This document shows positions 20,055 through 31,499 of a stretch of 64,000 nucleotides of DNA, in pieces. Below the pieces are notes generated by a model. The model was given only the letters and a program-made list of their open reading frames with translations. It made no database searches and was not told the DNA's origin. The stretch covers positions 311,212 through 375,211 of the forward strand of contig JBNGIO010006370.1 in assembly GCA_049999805.1 (NCBI GenBank), read 5' to 3'. This DNA comes from Folioceros fuciformis (taxonomy: Eukaryota; Anthocerotophyta; Anthocerotopsida; Anthocerotales). The position numbers and the translations under genes are program-made. Numbering within the stretch: the stretch's first letter is position 1; each line of letters opens with the position of its first letter.

Positions 20055-21406
20055 ATGGACATGACTTTGGCTGGTTGGGAGCAACAGCATCCGCAAGCGG
20101 CTCGCTTGTTGGATGCTCTCCAGAGCAGCTTGCACTTGGCCTTGCACACTTATCTTTCATCGTGTACACTCAAGGTATGGTCTCAGCCCTCTGTCAGTGT
20201 TTTTCCCCTTCTTGCTACCCCGACTAGGCAGTGACCGACGGCATGGCGTGGGGCGAGCAGGAATTTGACCACATTTTCGCGCATTTCAGCAAAGCACAGA
20301 GAAGGCGGCTGTGGAACTTGTACACGCAGGTAATGAACGCGTTTGCCCTTGCGCTTGCGCTTGCTCTTGCTCTTGCTCTTGCTCTTGCGCTTCTGCTCCT
20401 TTCTTTCCCGGACGTTGAGGTTCCCATGTGGTTTGTTATCCAACATTCTTATGGCCTGGGTAGGTAGTTGCAGCAATCGACGACAACTGTCGGGTGAGCA
20501 CTTCTGGAAACACAGAATCCCCTTTCAAACAATGGTACAATCCCCTCCCAAACAAGGGTACACATTGTGGAATGCAGACTGAACATTGCTTATCTGCTTT
20601 GCTTGCTGCAGAAACAGCTGTGGAACACTATCCGAGAACGTCAAGTATTTTTCTCAAGCTCCTACCATGCAAAACCATTTTTGCCCTGCCCGGCGAATGT
20701 CGTGCCAGACAATGCATTTCTTGAGAGGCAAATGACCTTGGCCGGGTAATGCAACTGGGTGCATCAGGTAGCGGAATTTCTTGTGTATCGAGGAGAGGTG
20801 GAACGTATTGGCGGTGGGCACGATGTAACTGTGTGAGATGAACTCAAAACCTTCACTGATGAGCTCCCGTTCACATTTAAAACACAAGCTGTGTGTGAAT
20901 TCATCACAAATCATCTCCCTTGTAGGTCAGATGGGCACGATAAGCTCCAAGCTGCACAGCAGGAGCGGCTTGAAGACTTGACTAACAAGGTGAAACTCGT
21001 CAAGGAAAGGGCCCTTAAAGTAAGTCATCACCTAGCTATCTTTCTTGGTCATCATCCTCCTAACCTGTGCCACGGCTCAGCGAAAAAGTGTGTTCACAGC
21101 TGCAGGCTGAGAATGATTTAGCCACAGCGCTGCTGGAAATTCGTCGAGAAGAAATCCGGAAGCTTAACGAAGATGTACTTCATAAATTTGAAGCCCAGAT
21201 TGAAATCGGGGTAAGCAGACCAGGTCACCCCTCTCCCATCTGTATCCTCCAACAGCCACTTAACCTTGTCCTGCTTTGTGCCATTGTCCCAGGCGGACGA
21301 GGTGGGTGCACTGAACAAGGCGTATGAATCCATAGCAAATTACTTGACCGTGTCAAAAGCATCCCCTCCTGTAATGGAGTCATATGCCTTGAAATCAAGT
21401 CCTTAA
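20055..21406 (+). CDS. NNF1-like kinetochore (MIS12 complex) protein, 7 exons
   Basis: Exons 20055-20174, 20228-20329, 20464-20493, 20612-20745, 20926-21019, 21100-21210 and 21293-21406 join in phase to 234 aa. The N-terminal half is helical (LQSSLHLALHTYLSSC, EFDHIFAHFSKAQRRRLWNL, YTQVVAAIDDN), which resembles the plant NNF1/PMF1 pattern (F-x3-F-S-K-x-Q-R-x2-L-x3-Y-x-Q-V). The C-terminal half is a coiled coil (QERLEDLTNKVKLVKERALK, then LEIRREEIRKLNEDVLHKFE). NNF1 is one of four subunits of the MIS12 complex that ties centromeric chromatin to microtubule-binding kinetochore proteins. Middle exons 3 and 4 are less like the family and exon 4 could end earlier; the frame nevertheless closes correctly. 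Another short coiled-coil protein cannot be excluded. Confidence 0.55.
20347..20396. repeat. Hexanucleotide microsatellite in intron 2
   Basis: About eight copies of ttgc(g/t)c lie in intron 2 of the NNF1-like gene. They read as an uninterrupted Ala-Leu repeat in one frame, which is an artefact of the repeat. Confidence 0.8.
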
Positions 21407-22096
21407 CCGATCGTGGCTTAACCTATTTATCGCCGTTCACTGCCTACTAATGTTCGCAAAGGACCTTCCTAATGGGTCCAACATTCATCTTCAATGCTAG
21501 TGTTCGGCAGCATTTTAACTTTACTTCAATAGCTTAGCCGTGTCCTTGTATTTACGCTTTCATGCATTTGTTTCTGGGAAGGACCACATCTGTCCTGAGG
21601 GCTCGATGAATGCTTCCTATTTTAGTGAAATTTGTATTTTGCATTTACAGGGATTCACAAAAGTTGCCGCTGACGGCCGCAAGTTGCGAAATGAGCGTCA
21701 GCGCTGATGTCCGAGGTCCACATAGCTAGGGGTCGAACCGCAGACCTCAAATGGACTGTACTTGGAAAAACCAAACAAAGGTGGCGTACAGAAGGCTCCG
21801 CACAAATAAATGCCAATAGATCGCAATCCGCCGTACAAACACACTGTGCAACAAGGGTTTCGACGTCTGTATACCCCTAAGATCCCCTCAAGCAATGTGA
21901 AGCCAAAGGCCTTCAACAAACTGATGGGAGAATCTACGAAGACAACGTGGGCAGGCAGATTAGCTTGCGGAAACAAGAAACTGGTGGAGGCCCGGCCTCA
22001 TCTTAAGAGTATCGTCCAGCTGGGGGGAGCAGATAGAGAGCTACTACACCTAGCTACAGAGAAAGGGTGTTTCAGGCAGGCGTAAGCTGCAACGCA
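21407..22096. other. Intergenic, convergent 3' ends
   Basis: Lies between the stops of the NNF1-like gene and calmodulin. One 91-codon open frame (21810-22085) has no recognisable domain and overlaps the probable calmodulin 3' UTR on the other strand. Confidence 0.5.
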
Positions 22097-22795
22097 TCAC
22101 TTCGCCATCATCATCTTCACAAACTCCTCGTAATTGATTTGTCCGTCTCCGTCGACATCCGCCTCACGGATCATCTCATCCACTTCATCGTCGGTAAGCT
22201 TCTCACCTAAATTAGTCATCACATGCCTGAGCTCAACTGCAGATATGAAGCCATTTTGATCTTTATCAAAGACACGGAATGCTTCCTTCAACTCCTCCTC
22301 TGAATCGGTATCCTTCAGTTTCCTGGCCATAAGATTCAGAAACTCCGCAAAGTCGATCGTGCCGTTCCCATCGGCATCGACATCATTTATCATGTCCTGC
22401 AACTCAGCTTCGGTCGGATTCTGGCCAAGGGACCTCATCACCGTACCGAGCTCTTTTGTCGTGATGCTTCCTGCGGACAAAACCCACGCAAACCGCAAAG
22501 TAAACACAAGATGATGTTCGAAACACGACGTGACAAAAGGTCGCTCACGCTACAGATCTCCGTCACACAGGTTGGAGTTTCCATGTGCGCTGAAGATCCG
22601 GAAGCCGAACTGAACACCCGGACCCCCCTTGAAACAAGAATCACCAGCGACAGAAAAGAACGACAGCAGACGCACGACAGAAAAGAAGAGCAGAAGGCAA
22701 GAAGTCAAGCAAGTACCATCTCCATCCTTGTCGAAAAGGCTGAAGGCCTCCTTGAACTCTGCGATCTGCTCTTCCGTGAGCTGCTCTACGGACAT
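22097..22795 (-). CDS. CAM: Calmodulin (2 exons, 150 aa)
   Basis: Exon 1 is 22795-22717 and exon 2 is 22470-22097. The intron splits the glycine codon of the first EF-hand (DKDGDG), the classic position for plant calmodulin genes. Four intact EF-hands: [39 protein letters not shown] and [13 protein letters not shown]. The C-terminus is FVKMMMAK. The N-terminus is [10 protein letters not shown], one residue longer than usual (MADQLTDEQ). Calmodulin is the ubiquitous cytosolic and nuclear calcium sensor. The sequence is near-consensus, so the gene is surely functional. Confidence 0.97.
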
Positions 22796-24539
22796 CTTCC
22801 CTTCCTGCGTGTTATACAGAGCAAAATAAGCACAATAGTCGCTACCCCCTGGTGCTGGCGTGCAACAATTCCGGCCCTTGTTCCTGTCGCCGGAGTTGCG
22901 ATCTTCCGCGCTCCGACAGCCTGCGGACGAATTGCGACGCCACGATACGATGACAAAGCCGCAGAGCGACCGGTGAAGGCGGAGGCAAGGGCTAGCACTA
23001 GCTGTACAAGACCAAGGCGGAAGGCAGCGCGCGCAAACGACGCGCGTCCGGTAGTCAGGACTCGGAAACCCTAAACGCGTAACGCACCAGACTCCGCGTG
23101 TACGGCCCTGTCACCACGCCGCCTCTTGATGATGCGCAGCCATGCGGAGAGAGATAGTTCCTGCTCTGCTGTCCAGTGTCTGGCTGAGAGTCTTCCAAAT
23201 ATCTCGATATTTTTTTAATGTTCTGTAAGATTTTTAACACGCGTAAGTACGGAGTACGCATGGGTATAAGAACCGTGGCTTCTCCTTTTCTCCCGCCGAG
23301 TTGCCACCACACCATCGTTGCTGTTACCTCCCTTGGTGTCGTTGCTTCCCGTACTGAGAGTCTTGGGTCTTGCCAAGCCGAGCATAGCTGGCGATGGTGG
23401 AAGCATGGTGCGTGGGTGCGACTTATCTCTACACAGGTAAAACGAAGAATATGTATAGCCTAGCGCTGTAAACGAGGAGTGGATCGTGCAGTTCTTTGTG
23501 TTCGATAACCCGGTGGTCTACAGGGGAAGCGGTTGGCGTCATTAAGACTAGCAGCCGATCACCGTCTACGGCCTACGGTTTGCAGCATGTCCTTATACGA
23601 TCTTGCTTGAGTCACGGTGACTGGGTTGTAGGCCCACCTGGAGGATGCTAGAAATCAGATGAAAATCGAAGGTGCCACAACATGGAAGCCAGCTAGATAC
23701 CAGTAGAGCCACCGCCAGATGGCCACTCAGCACATTCGGCCTGGCATTGAGCCTTCGCGAGGATCTGCTAGGGCGAGTCGCAAACCTGGAACTGACAGCA
23801 TCACAAGCTGAGAGAACGTTGCTATGTCGGTTCACAACATCACACGTCAGATACCCTATCCGCCAGAAAACAGTGGGAGGACTGTAGCGACGATGTCCTA
23901 CCCTGTGAAGCAGAGGCTACCCTACCAAAACAAGCTGAGGCGAAGCCAATGAATGAATTGCTCAGACGTGGATGGAGACTGATGGAGTATCTTCAAAGTG
24001 CTAGCAGTGACAGCATTTGTAACGCGCTCTGCTCTTACACCACATTGCAGACATAGTTGCCATAATACGTGATTGCCGAGCATGGCATGTAATGGAGCTA
24101 AAGGTGAGCATTTCCGAGTCCAATAGTTCAGGTTCTCGACCTCGCACCTGGTCGTTTGTCCTGACTTTTCACTCTTTCTCTCAAGCAGTTGTGCTAGCTT
24201 GGAATAGACGTGGTATCTTTCGAAGTGTTCCTGCCTTACACGAGGAAACTGGAACATAACCAGCTGCCTCTATCCAGGTGCGCCGTGCTTCCTTCCTCAC
24301 ACCTTCTTCCTGTATTTTCTCTTCACGGCGGCTCCATCTTCCATCTCCCAACCGCGGTATAAGTTTGTGACTTGAGAACATAGGTCACGCGAGGTTCCAG
24401 ATTCTTGACAAAGTTGGCTGCATATCTCCGAACTTTTTGCGCCTCCAGCCTTCAACTTGCGAGAAGAGCCAAACCCGCACCTTAGGACAATCGTCCCTTG
24501 CTCTTTATGACCTTTGACTATTCAAAGTTAATCAATCAG
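22796..24539. other. Calmodulin promoter and gene-free DNA
   Basis: About 300 bp upstream of calmodulin is GC-rich (5' UTR/promoter). From about 23.2 kb composition becomes mixed and then AT-rich. No gene, RNA or repeat recognised. Confidence 0.5.
23066..23074 (+). promoter_or_regulatory. Telo-box upstream of calmodulin
   Basis: AAACCCTAA, the plant telo-box, lies about 270 bp upstream of the calmodulin ATG. In plants this element is common near the starts of highly expressed genes. Single 9-mer match; function inferred only. Confidence 0.35.
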
Positions 24540-24955
24540 GAGAGTGTGCAAAGGTGTATCTAGTCATAGTAATAATTATAGTAATGGGATAGTAATAATC
24601 ATAGTAACGGGGTTCTCAAATAAAGAGCCGCATATGGATCGTAATGGGGTTCTCGAATAAAGAGCGGTATATGGAGGAGGTGGTGTGTGAGTCGTCAGTA
24701 GATGGTGAGCTACTTGCAGTCTAATGCTGAGTAGAGAGAGATAGTTGTGGAAGGCTTAAAGAGCAAGCTTGTCGAGTAGTCAAGAGCAATAGCCAGTGGG
24801 GGCATAGATCACCATCTTCTATTGTAAGTAGAGCATTGTGGAGTGAATAGACGAGACCCAAGGCCGTTGCTTTATTTTACATTGCATGAGGAACATACAA
24901 GAATTGAGGTCATTGCTTCTTTTTATGTTGCATAAGGAAGAGGGCGTTACTTAGT

Positions 24956-24967
24956 TGGTATAAGAGC
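24956..24967 (+). other. Retrotransposon primer-binding site (initiator tRNA-Met type)
   Basis: TGGTATAAGAGC differs at one base from TGGTATCAGAGC, the common plant LTR-element site complementary to the 3' end of initiator methionine tRNA. Its position just before a gag-like ATG supports the call. Confidence 0.65.
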
Positions 24968-25543
24968 AAGCTCTATTCCTCCAAGATGGCTAAGCGAAGG
25001 ATGATACACATACGGGAGGTTTCTCCTAATCCCCCACCTCAAGAACTTGAAGAGAATCAAGGTGAGGAGATGTTGCTTAGCAACTTAGCAGGAGCATGTA
25101 GAGAAAAATATGAAGAGTAGAAGACAAAGATGATGGTCACCTTATAACAAGTTATTCCCAAAATATTGCTTGGAGTTTTGCAATATCTGACAATATCTAG
25201 GAAATAAGAAAGGAAAAATCCAAAGCCTACAGCTCTACGAAATGAGGATGCAGAAGATAATCAAGGTCCTTCTCATATCTTTGAATCAATCTCGAGGGCA
25301 AACATGAAGTTGGTCATACTAGATAAGTATGAGGGGGTTAGTGATTTACAACCTATTCATTCTTGGATTTATTTTATTGAAAGCTATCTTGCATCATATA
25401 TGGCCTTGAGCCTAAGCACTACTTAAGTATTGTTGGCAACTTCTTAAAAGGCTAAGCTTTGGTGTGGTGGCAAAGCTATTGTGCTAATGTAACCTAGGTT
25501 AATTGAGCACATACCATCACAAATTGCGCATCTTTTAAAAAAG

Positions 25544-25921
25544 CCTTGAAGAAGTACTTTTCACCTAAGAATGCTTTGTGCTTACAATTACTTGATAATA
25601 TAAAGCATACAAGTATTGTACAGGAATATATAAGTGCCTTCAATGAAGCTGTTATGCATTCTGCTTCAATGAGTGAAGTTGACAAATTGCATCGCTACAT
25701 TTGGTTTGAAGGACTAGGTTGCAAGCAACCTTGAAGAAGTACTTTTCACCTATGAATGCTTTGCGCTGACAATTGATTGATAATATAAAGCATACAAGTA
25801 TTGTACAGGAATATATATAAGTACCTTCAATGAAGCTCTTATGCATTGTGCTTCAATGAGTGAAGTTGACAAACTGCATCGCTACATCGCTTCATGGTTG
25901 GTTTGAAGGAGTAGGTTGCAA
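25544..25921 (+). repeat. Head-to-tail duplication of about 185 bp inside gag remnant
   Basis: The segment starting ccttgaagaagtacttttca at 25544 recurs at 25729, immediately after the first copy ends, with matching text through the end (aggttgcaag). The second copy has small insertions (an extra ta in the tatata stretch and an insertion after tcgctacat). Confidence 0.85.
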
Positions 25922-25925
25922 GTAA

Positions 25926-27239
25926 AATTGAGTATAGTCCAATGACCTAGGCAAAGACCATAACAGCAGCTGATGCTATCTCACATACCTTTCACTCAAC
26001 CATATCCAACTCCTCATGAAGATTTCGAAGCAATATGTGTGGTTTCAAAGCAATATCCGTGATTTCGAAGGAATATCATTTATCATTCAGGTCGCCCTAT
26101 CTAACAATGGTATCGAATCATATATCTCAATAATTATGTGCGAAGTGTCAACAATGGCCAATCTGCTAGACCATTCATTCAAGGTGACCTTAGTTATAGG
26201 AAGCCGGGCATAGGTACAGCAACATAATGCAGTGCAAGAGAAGAGCCTCATTGCATTTTTCATTGAAGAGAGTAACATCCTTGTTCTTGCTAATTCATCT
26301 AGTCGACGACGAAGGCGAGGAAAGTTGATCACACTTTTAGCTTGCTTAGGCGATTCCGCAGCCGCTTCATAGTGGGGCTACAAGACTTTGTAGATAGAAA
26401 GTTGAAGGACCTCATTCGCAAACTTTGAGGAGATTCTTTTCTTGGGTAGGCTAGAAAGCCACATAAAAAATGGCTGTGAACTTATTTTCAAACGTGAGCT
26501 TATTAGACTTGCAACTAAGGTTGGCATCAGACAAGTTATCTAGAATGCGCAGATTTTTTCTGATACAAATGCTTCAACCTAACATAATAGTAGGTTAGAC
26601 AAATTTATTTTATTGCAAATGATGGGTGCGGCCAATTGCGATTGGACAATGTTTGGCAAGAGCAGTTCGACAACTTTACAACAAGCAAATCTTGGCTTGT
26701 GTGTGCACATGCCACATGGTAGTTGCGCCATCCTTTTTTTAAAACCTTGTAATGTCATGGCTTTGTTAAAGGCCTTTCGATTCATAACCAACCCTTGTTT
26801 CTTCCCTTTCAGCACTCTTGCTGCAACCACCATCATATTCTAGTGTTAAAGGCATGTTTCGGATTCAGATCCTTAATAATGTCACCACTTACCTACACAT
26901 CAATTTCCTTCTAAAGGAGGAAGAATATTTTGCTACCGCATATACATTAGTTTTCACCTTAAAAACGGATTCCATACCATAGAGAACATGGTAATAGCCC
27001 CTTGTCTCTTCACCCATGAGAAGATAGGAAAATAAGGGATTATTTTTCCCCGTCTTTTCATTTTAGTGAAGTCTCTATTTGTACTGAGGACTTGAGGGAA
27101 AATACTAACTGATAATATTTTCACAATACTATTATAAAGCATTTTAAAAGTATACAATATGTCTTGAGGGATGTGTCATGGTAGATGCACCCCTTCATTG
27201 TTACATAGTACAATAGATCAAGCGCACAAAGAGCTAGGA
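25926..27239. other. AT-rich DNA, nothing recognised
   Basis: Probably decayed transposon sequence. Short open frames only; no domain, RNA gene or clear repeat. Confidence 0.4.
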
Positions 27240-27545
27240 GCTAAAGTAAGTGGAGTTAAGCTCCCATCTTAGTGAACAAAGATCTTGGGGCTTAGAAAGA
27301 GAAATCTCTAGCTAATAACTCAAGTGGAGCTAAGATCCCACGTGAGCAAAAGTCCAATGGCGAAGAAAGGGAGTTCTCTAGCTAAGAGCTCAAGTGGAGC
27401 TAAGATCTCATATTAGCAAAGATTCGGAGGGAGGCAAAAAAAGGGAGCTCTCTAGTTACCAACGCGAGTGAAGTTAAGCTCCATCTTAGCGAATGAAGAT
27501 CTTGAGGTAAAAAAATAGAGTTCTCTAGCTAAGATCGTAGCTTAG
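27240..27545 (+). repeat. Diverged tandem repeat, about 67-78 bp unit, 4 copies
   Basis: Recurring text around gtggagctaagatcccat...gcaaagatc...aaagagagttctctagctaagagctcaa. Anchors (gtgga-gttaagctcc or close variants) fall at about 27248, 27322, 27389 and 27467. Copies are clearly related but diverged. Confidence 0.7.
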
Positions 27546-27639
27546 CTGTACTTGAGCCTAGTGTTTGGGGGTATTATTATTGTCACACATTACTTTTAAG
27601 AGAGATCCAAGGTTCATAATCTTCCATGATATCCTTTAA

Positions 27640-27785
27640 ATATTATTTACAACCCTTTAATTCAATTTGGGTTTAGGTTTAGGTCTAGGAGCTATTTACA
27701 ATCCTTTCCTTCAATTTAGGGTTTAGGTCTAGTGCTAGGTGTTATTTAAAAAAATTTACTTCAATTTCAGTTCAGGTCTAGGTGT
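27640..27785 (+). repeat. Telomere-like (TTTAGGG-related) degenerate array
   Basis: Repeated phrases such as gggtttaggtttaggtctagg and ttcaatttagggtttaggtcta. This is a degenerate mixture of plant telomere units and a longer unit, not a true telomere. Confidence 0.5.
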
Positions 27786-27809
27786 TTCATTGCGACATAC
27801 TCTTGCAAA

Positions 27810-28205
27810 CCGAAGGGAAGAGAAGGAAACTTCATGGAAGGAAAGCATGTTATAGTTGGATCTCAAGGAGTTTGCTTCTATCACTATTATGTAGGGAAGG
27901 GAACTTCAAGGAAGAATGGCGTATTATAGTTTGATCTTAAGGAGTTAGCTTTTATCACTATTGTGTAGGGAAAGGAAAGGAACTTCCAGGAAGGACAACG
28001 TGTTATAGTTTGATTTCACGAAGTTAAATTCTATCACTATTGTGTAAGGAAGGCGAGGGAACTTCAAGGAAGGAAGGCATGTCATAGTTCAATATGTCAA
28101 GGAGTTAGCTTCTATCACTATTGTGTAGGGAAGGAAAGGGATCTTAAAGGAAGGAAGGTGTGTTATAGTTTGATATCAAGGAATTCGTTTTTATCATTAT
28201 TGTAC
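27810..28205 (+). repeat. Tandem repeat, about 75-80 bp unit, 5 copies
   Basis: Each copy reads approximately ggaagggaacttcaaggaag, then gcatgttatagtttgat, then tcaaggagttagcttctatc and actattgtgtag. Five copies run head to tail with moderate divergence. Confidence 0.8.
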
Positions 28206-29019
28206 ATTTTTTGAAGATGATGATACACAAGTATAATGACAGGAAAAGACAATGAGTGAACACCAAGGCTTAAGGCTATTCGCAAATGACACAATATGCT
28301 CACCTTTGAATCCAGGTTGGGTGGGTAGCACGTTGGATACCCCCAAGTGCATAACTCACATGTAAATGATAGCAAGCGAAAACTAGTCTTATGGCTAAAT
28401 CTAGGCATTAAGTTTTGTGAACCCAATGATATGGTTCTACTTTATAGGAACTTTTTGCTCCATGATATATGGTGACTTCCATCGATGCACCTTCTGGAAA
28501 GAAAGGAATAATAATAGATGTGCACACAGATAGCATGGTGTGCTTGCAATTACTTGATGGTACCAAAATGAACGATATGAATATTAGCAGCCATCAAAGA
28601 ATCATACATTTTTTTAACATGTTCACATCGTTATCAAGAGCACATGGATAGGAAAAGTGCAATATTTAAATGACAGTGTCATAATTATGTTTGATTAAGG
28701 AGCTATAATAAACTTGTAGTACCTTGTCAGAGGCTTGAGCTTGTGATACACGACGATACAGAAGAATATCATTATAAATATTTGGACTACCCTATTCCTT
28801 TACTACCTAAGCCAAGGAGTGCAAGCTCAACATTCTAGAATTTTCTTGAATGGAATATGGTTAAAGGGTAAGCGAAAGCCGAGGAGATTAAGAGGTACAA
28901 TTATGAATGTGGAAGATTATGAATGTGGAAGATGACTTACTAGTGATTAATTAGTTATACAATGAGAATGAAAATGCCCAAGCTCTTATACCTGAGCAAA
29001 AACCAGAGAATGTCTTGTT
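28206..29019. other. AT-rich DNA, nothing recognised
   Basis: Only short open frames; probably decayed mobile DNA. Confidence 0.4.
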
Positions 29020-29620
29020 GTGCATGGAATGAACTTTTATTGGATACTAGGTGACTATTGTTACGTCATGCTTGAAAAAGATGGTATTTCTTTTAGATTT
29101 ATTGTAAATATTACAAATGTTACAAATAGGAAGATAAGAGTGAACGTAATGTGGCAGAAGGGAACCATTAGTTTAGGAGTTAATTCATGTGATGTTGTCT
29201 TGGATGAAGAAGACGATGGACTTAGCGATTTGGAAGAGCTTCAATAGTTTTGGCCTATGGCCTACTAAATGTGTTTCAAGATTATGCCACAATGAAATTG
29301 GAGTGATACAATATTTGAATCCAAAAGAACGCATTGCTATAATGATGTGATTCAAATCACAACCTTTCCATTCAAGACAAACAGAGATGGAGAAACAGAG
29401 ATGGAGGAGAATGTGGATGTATCTCAACTAGTTCTACACCTAAAGTATGACCACCATTTGGGAGACATTGTTATTCCAAATTGTGGTCGAATTGGCAATA
29501 AAAAGAATGGGAAAAAGTTTGGTGTTGGTATTGTAAGTGGCATGTTCTTCAATGGACATATAAGAATTTGTTGGTCAGACGGCTCATTCACCATTGTAAA
29601 GCAGCATGAAGTAACATGAG
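29020..29620 (+). pseudogene. Two open segments of an unrecognised, probably broken gene
   Basis: Segment 1 (29020-29247) encodes 75 residues, including KIRVNVMWQKGTISLGVN and the acidic end DEEDDGLSDLEEL. Segment 2 (29347-29619) encodes 90 residues, including LGDIVIPNCGRIGNKKNGKK and VGIVSGMFFNGHIRICWSDG. The pattern V-x-G-x3-G-x2-R-I-x-W-x-D-G-S is reminiscent of the Tudor-like repeats of plant UBC23/24 or UBE2O-type proteins, but I would not name it. Sited among repeats with low GC; probably a relic captured by a mobile element. Confidence 0.3.
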
Positions 29621-29700
29621 ATACGATGTATGATAGCGACTATGAGTCTGAGAGTGAATGTGACGACGACATTGACAATGATGATGACCAAATGGGCTTT

Positions 29701-29885
29701 AGCTAACTATCAATTAAAAAGAACATGAAACATTATTATTATTATTATTGATATTATTATGAATACATATAAATTATGAGTACTACCTCACATTGTTTGA
29801 CCCTATTTAGCTAGCTATCAATTAAAAATATAAAATAAATATGAAATATTATTATTATTGATATTAATATCAATAAATATATATT
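29701..29885 (+). repeat. Direct repeat with ATT microsatellite
   Basis: agct(a)actatcaattaaaaa at 29701 recurs at 29811 (agctagctatcaattaaaaa), and each copy runs into an (att)n tract and then gatatta-type text. About 75 bp unit, spacing 110 bp. Confidence 0.7.
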
Positions 29886-31228
29886 TTTGAGTACTGCCTA
29901 GCATTATTTTACTCTGGAGAATATGTGTACTCCTTATCATACCATGGTTTGTTTGTAGAATGAGAGATGGTTGGTTTGTGACCCCACCATAGAATTAGAG
30001 ATGGACGAGGGGGTAAGGGAAGAGGCATTTCATTTAAAAGAGATAAGAAATCCCATCTACTCATAACAATAAGAGGAAATAATCTACATAGGACCAAAAG
30101 CAAAGAGGACGAATAACCCCCACGAATACCTATCCCATGAGCCTCTAGGATAGTGAAGGGCCCATCTGCAACGAGACCCGATGATGCAGTTAGTTTAACC
30201 TACACTAGTAGCTGACCTGTAAGGTGCATTCGTCAAAGCCCTTAGTAAAGGGATGGAAACAAGTTGTAAGATAAAAAGCCACCACTAAAGAAATGGGGAA
30301 GAAACCCATTCCTCTTACTATGATAGTCCTTTGGGAAATCCTTGATAAGTCTCAAAAAGTCCTTGCCCATAGCCCATGCGCCTTAAGAGCAACCAGGATA
30401 AAAGCGGGACTATCCTACATAGGAGCATAGGATAAAAGCGTGACCATCCTACATAGGAGCATATTGATGAATCTTGCTTATCATGTCCCTTAGCGGCCCA
30501 ACCTAGAGGGTTGAAAGTGCACATTTTCTCCATGGTGGCCTTCTTTCGATAGTGCGTATCCATTGATTTGCAAAGAGCATCCGAGCATCCGCCAATATGG
30601 TTTTTAAAACAGTAACAAGTGTTGGTTAAGCACTTCTTCAGCATTGCTGGTAACTAGGCCTTTTGTTATTTTACAATGATGTTTTTAGAATGATGTCGGA
30701 TGGGGACAGTACTCGTTTTGGCCTTTGGCCTTGCTCGGGTTGTTCCTCTTATCTTTGGAGTAGATGGGATTTTTCATCTCTTTTTCAATAATAAAAAAAT
30801 AACTATTTCTTACGTAACGAACATAATCTTTAGCCACTTGAGATAACTAAGTCCTTGCCTGTGCACAATTATTGTGGTGACTAGATTGTGGTAAATTAGA
30901 AGTAAACCATCTATGTGATGCTCAAATGCAACTAATCTTTGTGATGTCCAAAAGCAACCATTTCGACAAGTAAACCATCTTTGGCACCATACGAGGTACT
31001 AAGCTTGTGAGTCCAAGCCACCATGCTTGTGGCTATGAAGTGTAGACAATCATCATAGGCCTTGTTCAAGGAAATTGTTGTGCTAAAATTTAAAAAGGTG
31101 TGTGCTTGTGCCCGATGGAAACAAGCTCATACACAAAAACCCGAAAGATAAGGTTTTTGTGGACTGATCAATTTACAACCGCATTTACCATAATTTATAA
31201 TGATGCAATAATGTGACTGGAAGAGACT
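29886..31228. other. AT-rich DNA, nothing recognised
   Basis: No coding or RNA gene signal. A 24-bp phrase (cataggagcataggataaaagcg and close variants near 30390-30470) is locally duplicated. Confidence 0.4.
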
Positions 31229-31366
31229 TCTCTTTAGGAACAAGATGCGGAAGAAGAAGGGCATGTTCCCTTTAGGAACAAGATTCGGAAGAAGAAGAAG
31301 GGCATATTCCCTTTAGGGACAAGATCAAGAAGAAGAAGGGCATCTTCCCTTTAGGGACAAGATGTT
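31229..31366 (+). repeat. Tandem repeat, about 38-41 bp unit, 4 copies
   Basis: Unit is ctttagg(a/g)acaagat followed by cggaagaagaagggcat and ttccc. Copies start near 31232, 31270, 31311 and 31349; the last is partial. Confidence 0.8.
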
Positions 31367-31499
31367 GAATCTCATAGTTCTTAAAACCTAATTTCTATTT
31401 GGCCTAAGCCATTTGGACACAAACACACAAGTACCTATACAAATTAGATTTATATATAATAATTCATAGTGTAATATAATTATGTAGTATGGATTTATC

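Larger units (their letters stand above)
24540..25925 (+). mobile_element. 5' part of a degenerate LTR retrotransposon (gag remnant)
   Basis: A primer-binding site (24956-24967) is followed 18 bp later by ATG at 24986, opening a gag-like start MAKRRMIHIREVSPNPPPQE that is closed by a TAG at 25118-25120. Further gag-like pieces follow in broken frames: YEGVSDLQPIHSWIYFIES (near 25330-25390) and KHTSIVQEYISAFNEA with SEVDKLHRYIWFEGL (25600-25720). The pattern of SVxEYxxxF followed by DKLxRxxxGL is that of Ty3/gypsy gag. Upstream 24540-24955 should be the 5' LTR; it contains short internal duplications (ggttctc-aataaagagc twice, 24609-24670). I found no pol domains and no matching 3' LTR, so the element is truncated. 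Confidence 0.6.

Noticed and set aside
20231-20467. Ala-Leu repeat protein
   Set aside because: Produced by the (cttgcg/cttgct) microsatellite in an intron of the NNF1-like gene.
21728-21770. Possible tRNA T-arm (gttcgaccc on the minus strand)
   Set aside because: The stem bases do not pair and no matching anticodon or D arm lies at the right distance.
22511-23074. 187-codon plus-strand frame across calmodulin exon 1 and promoter
   Set aside because: Overlaps the certain calmodulin exon in antisense and has low-complexity Arg/Thr/Ala text.
27240-28200. CRISPR-like array
   Set aside because: Repeats are directly tandem with diverged units and no unique spacers, and this is a plant genome; they are minisatellites.
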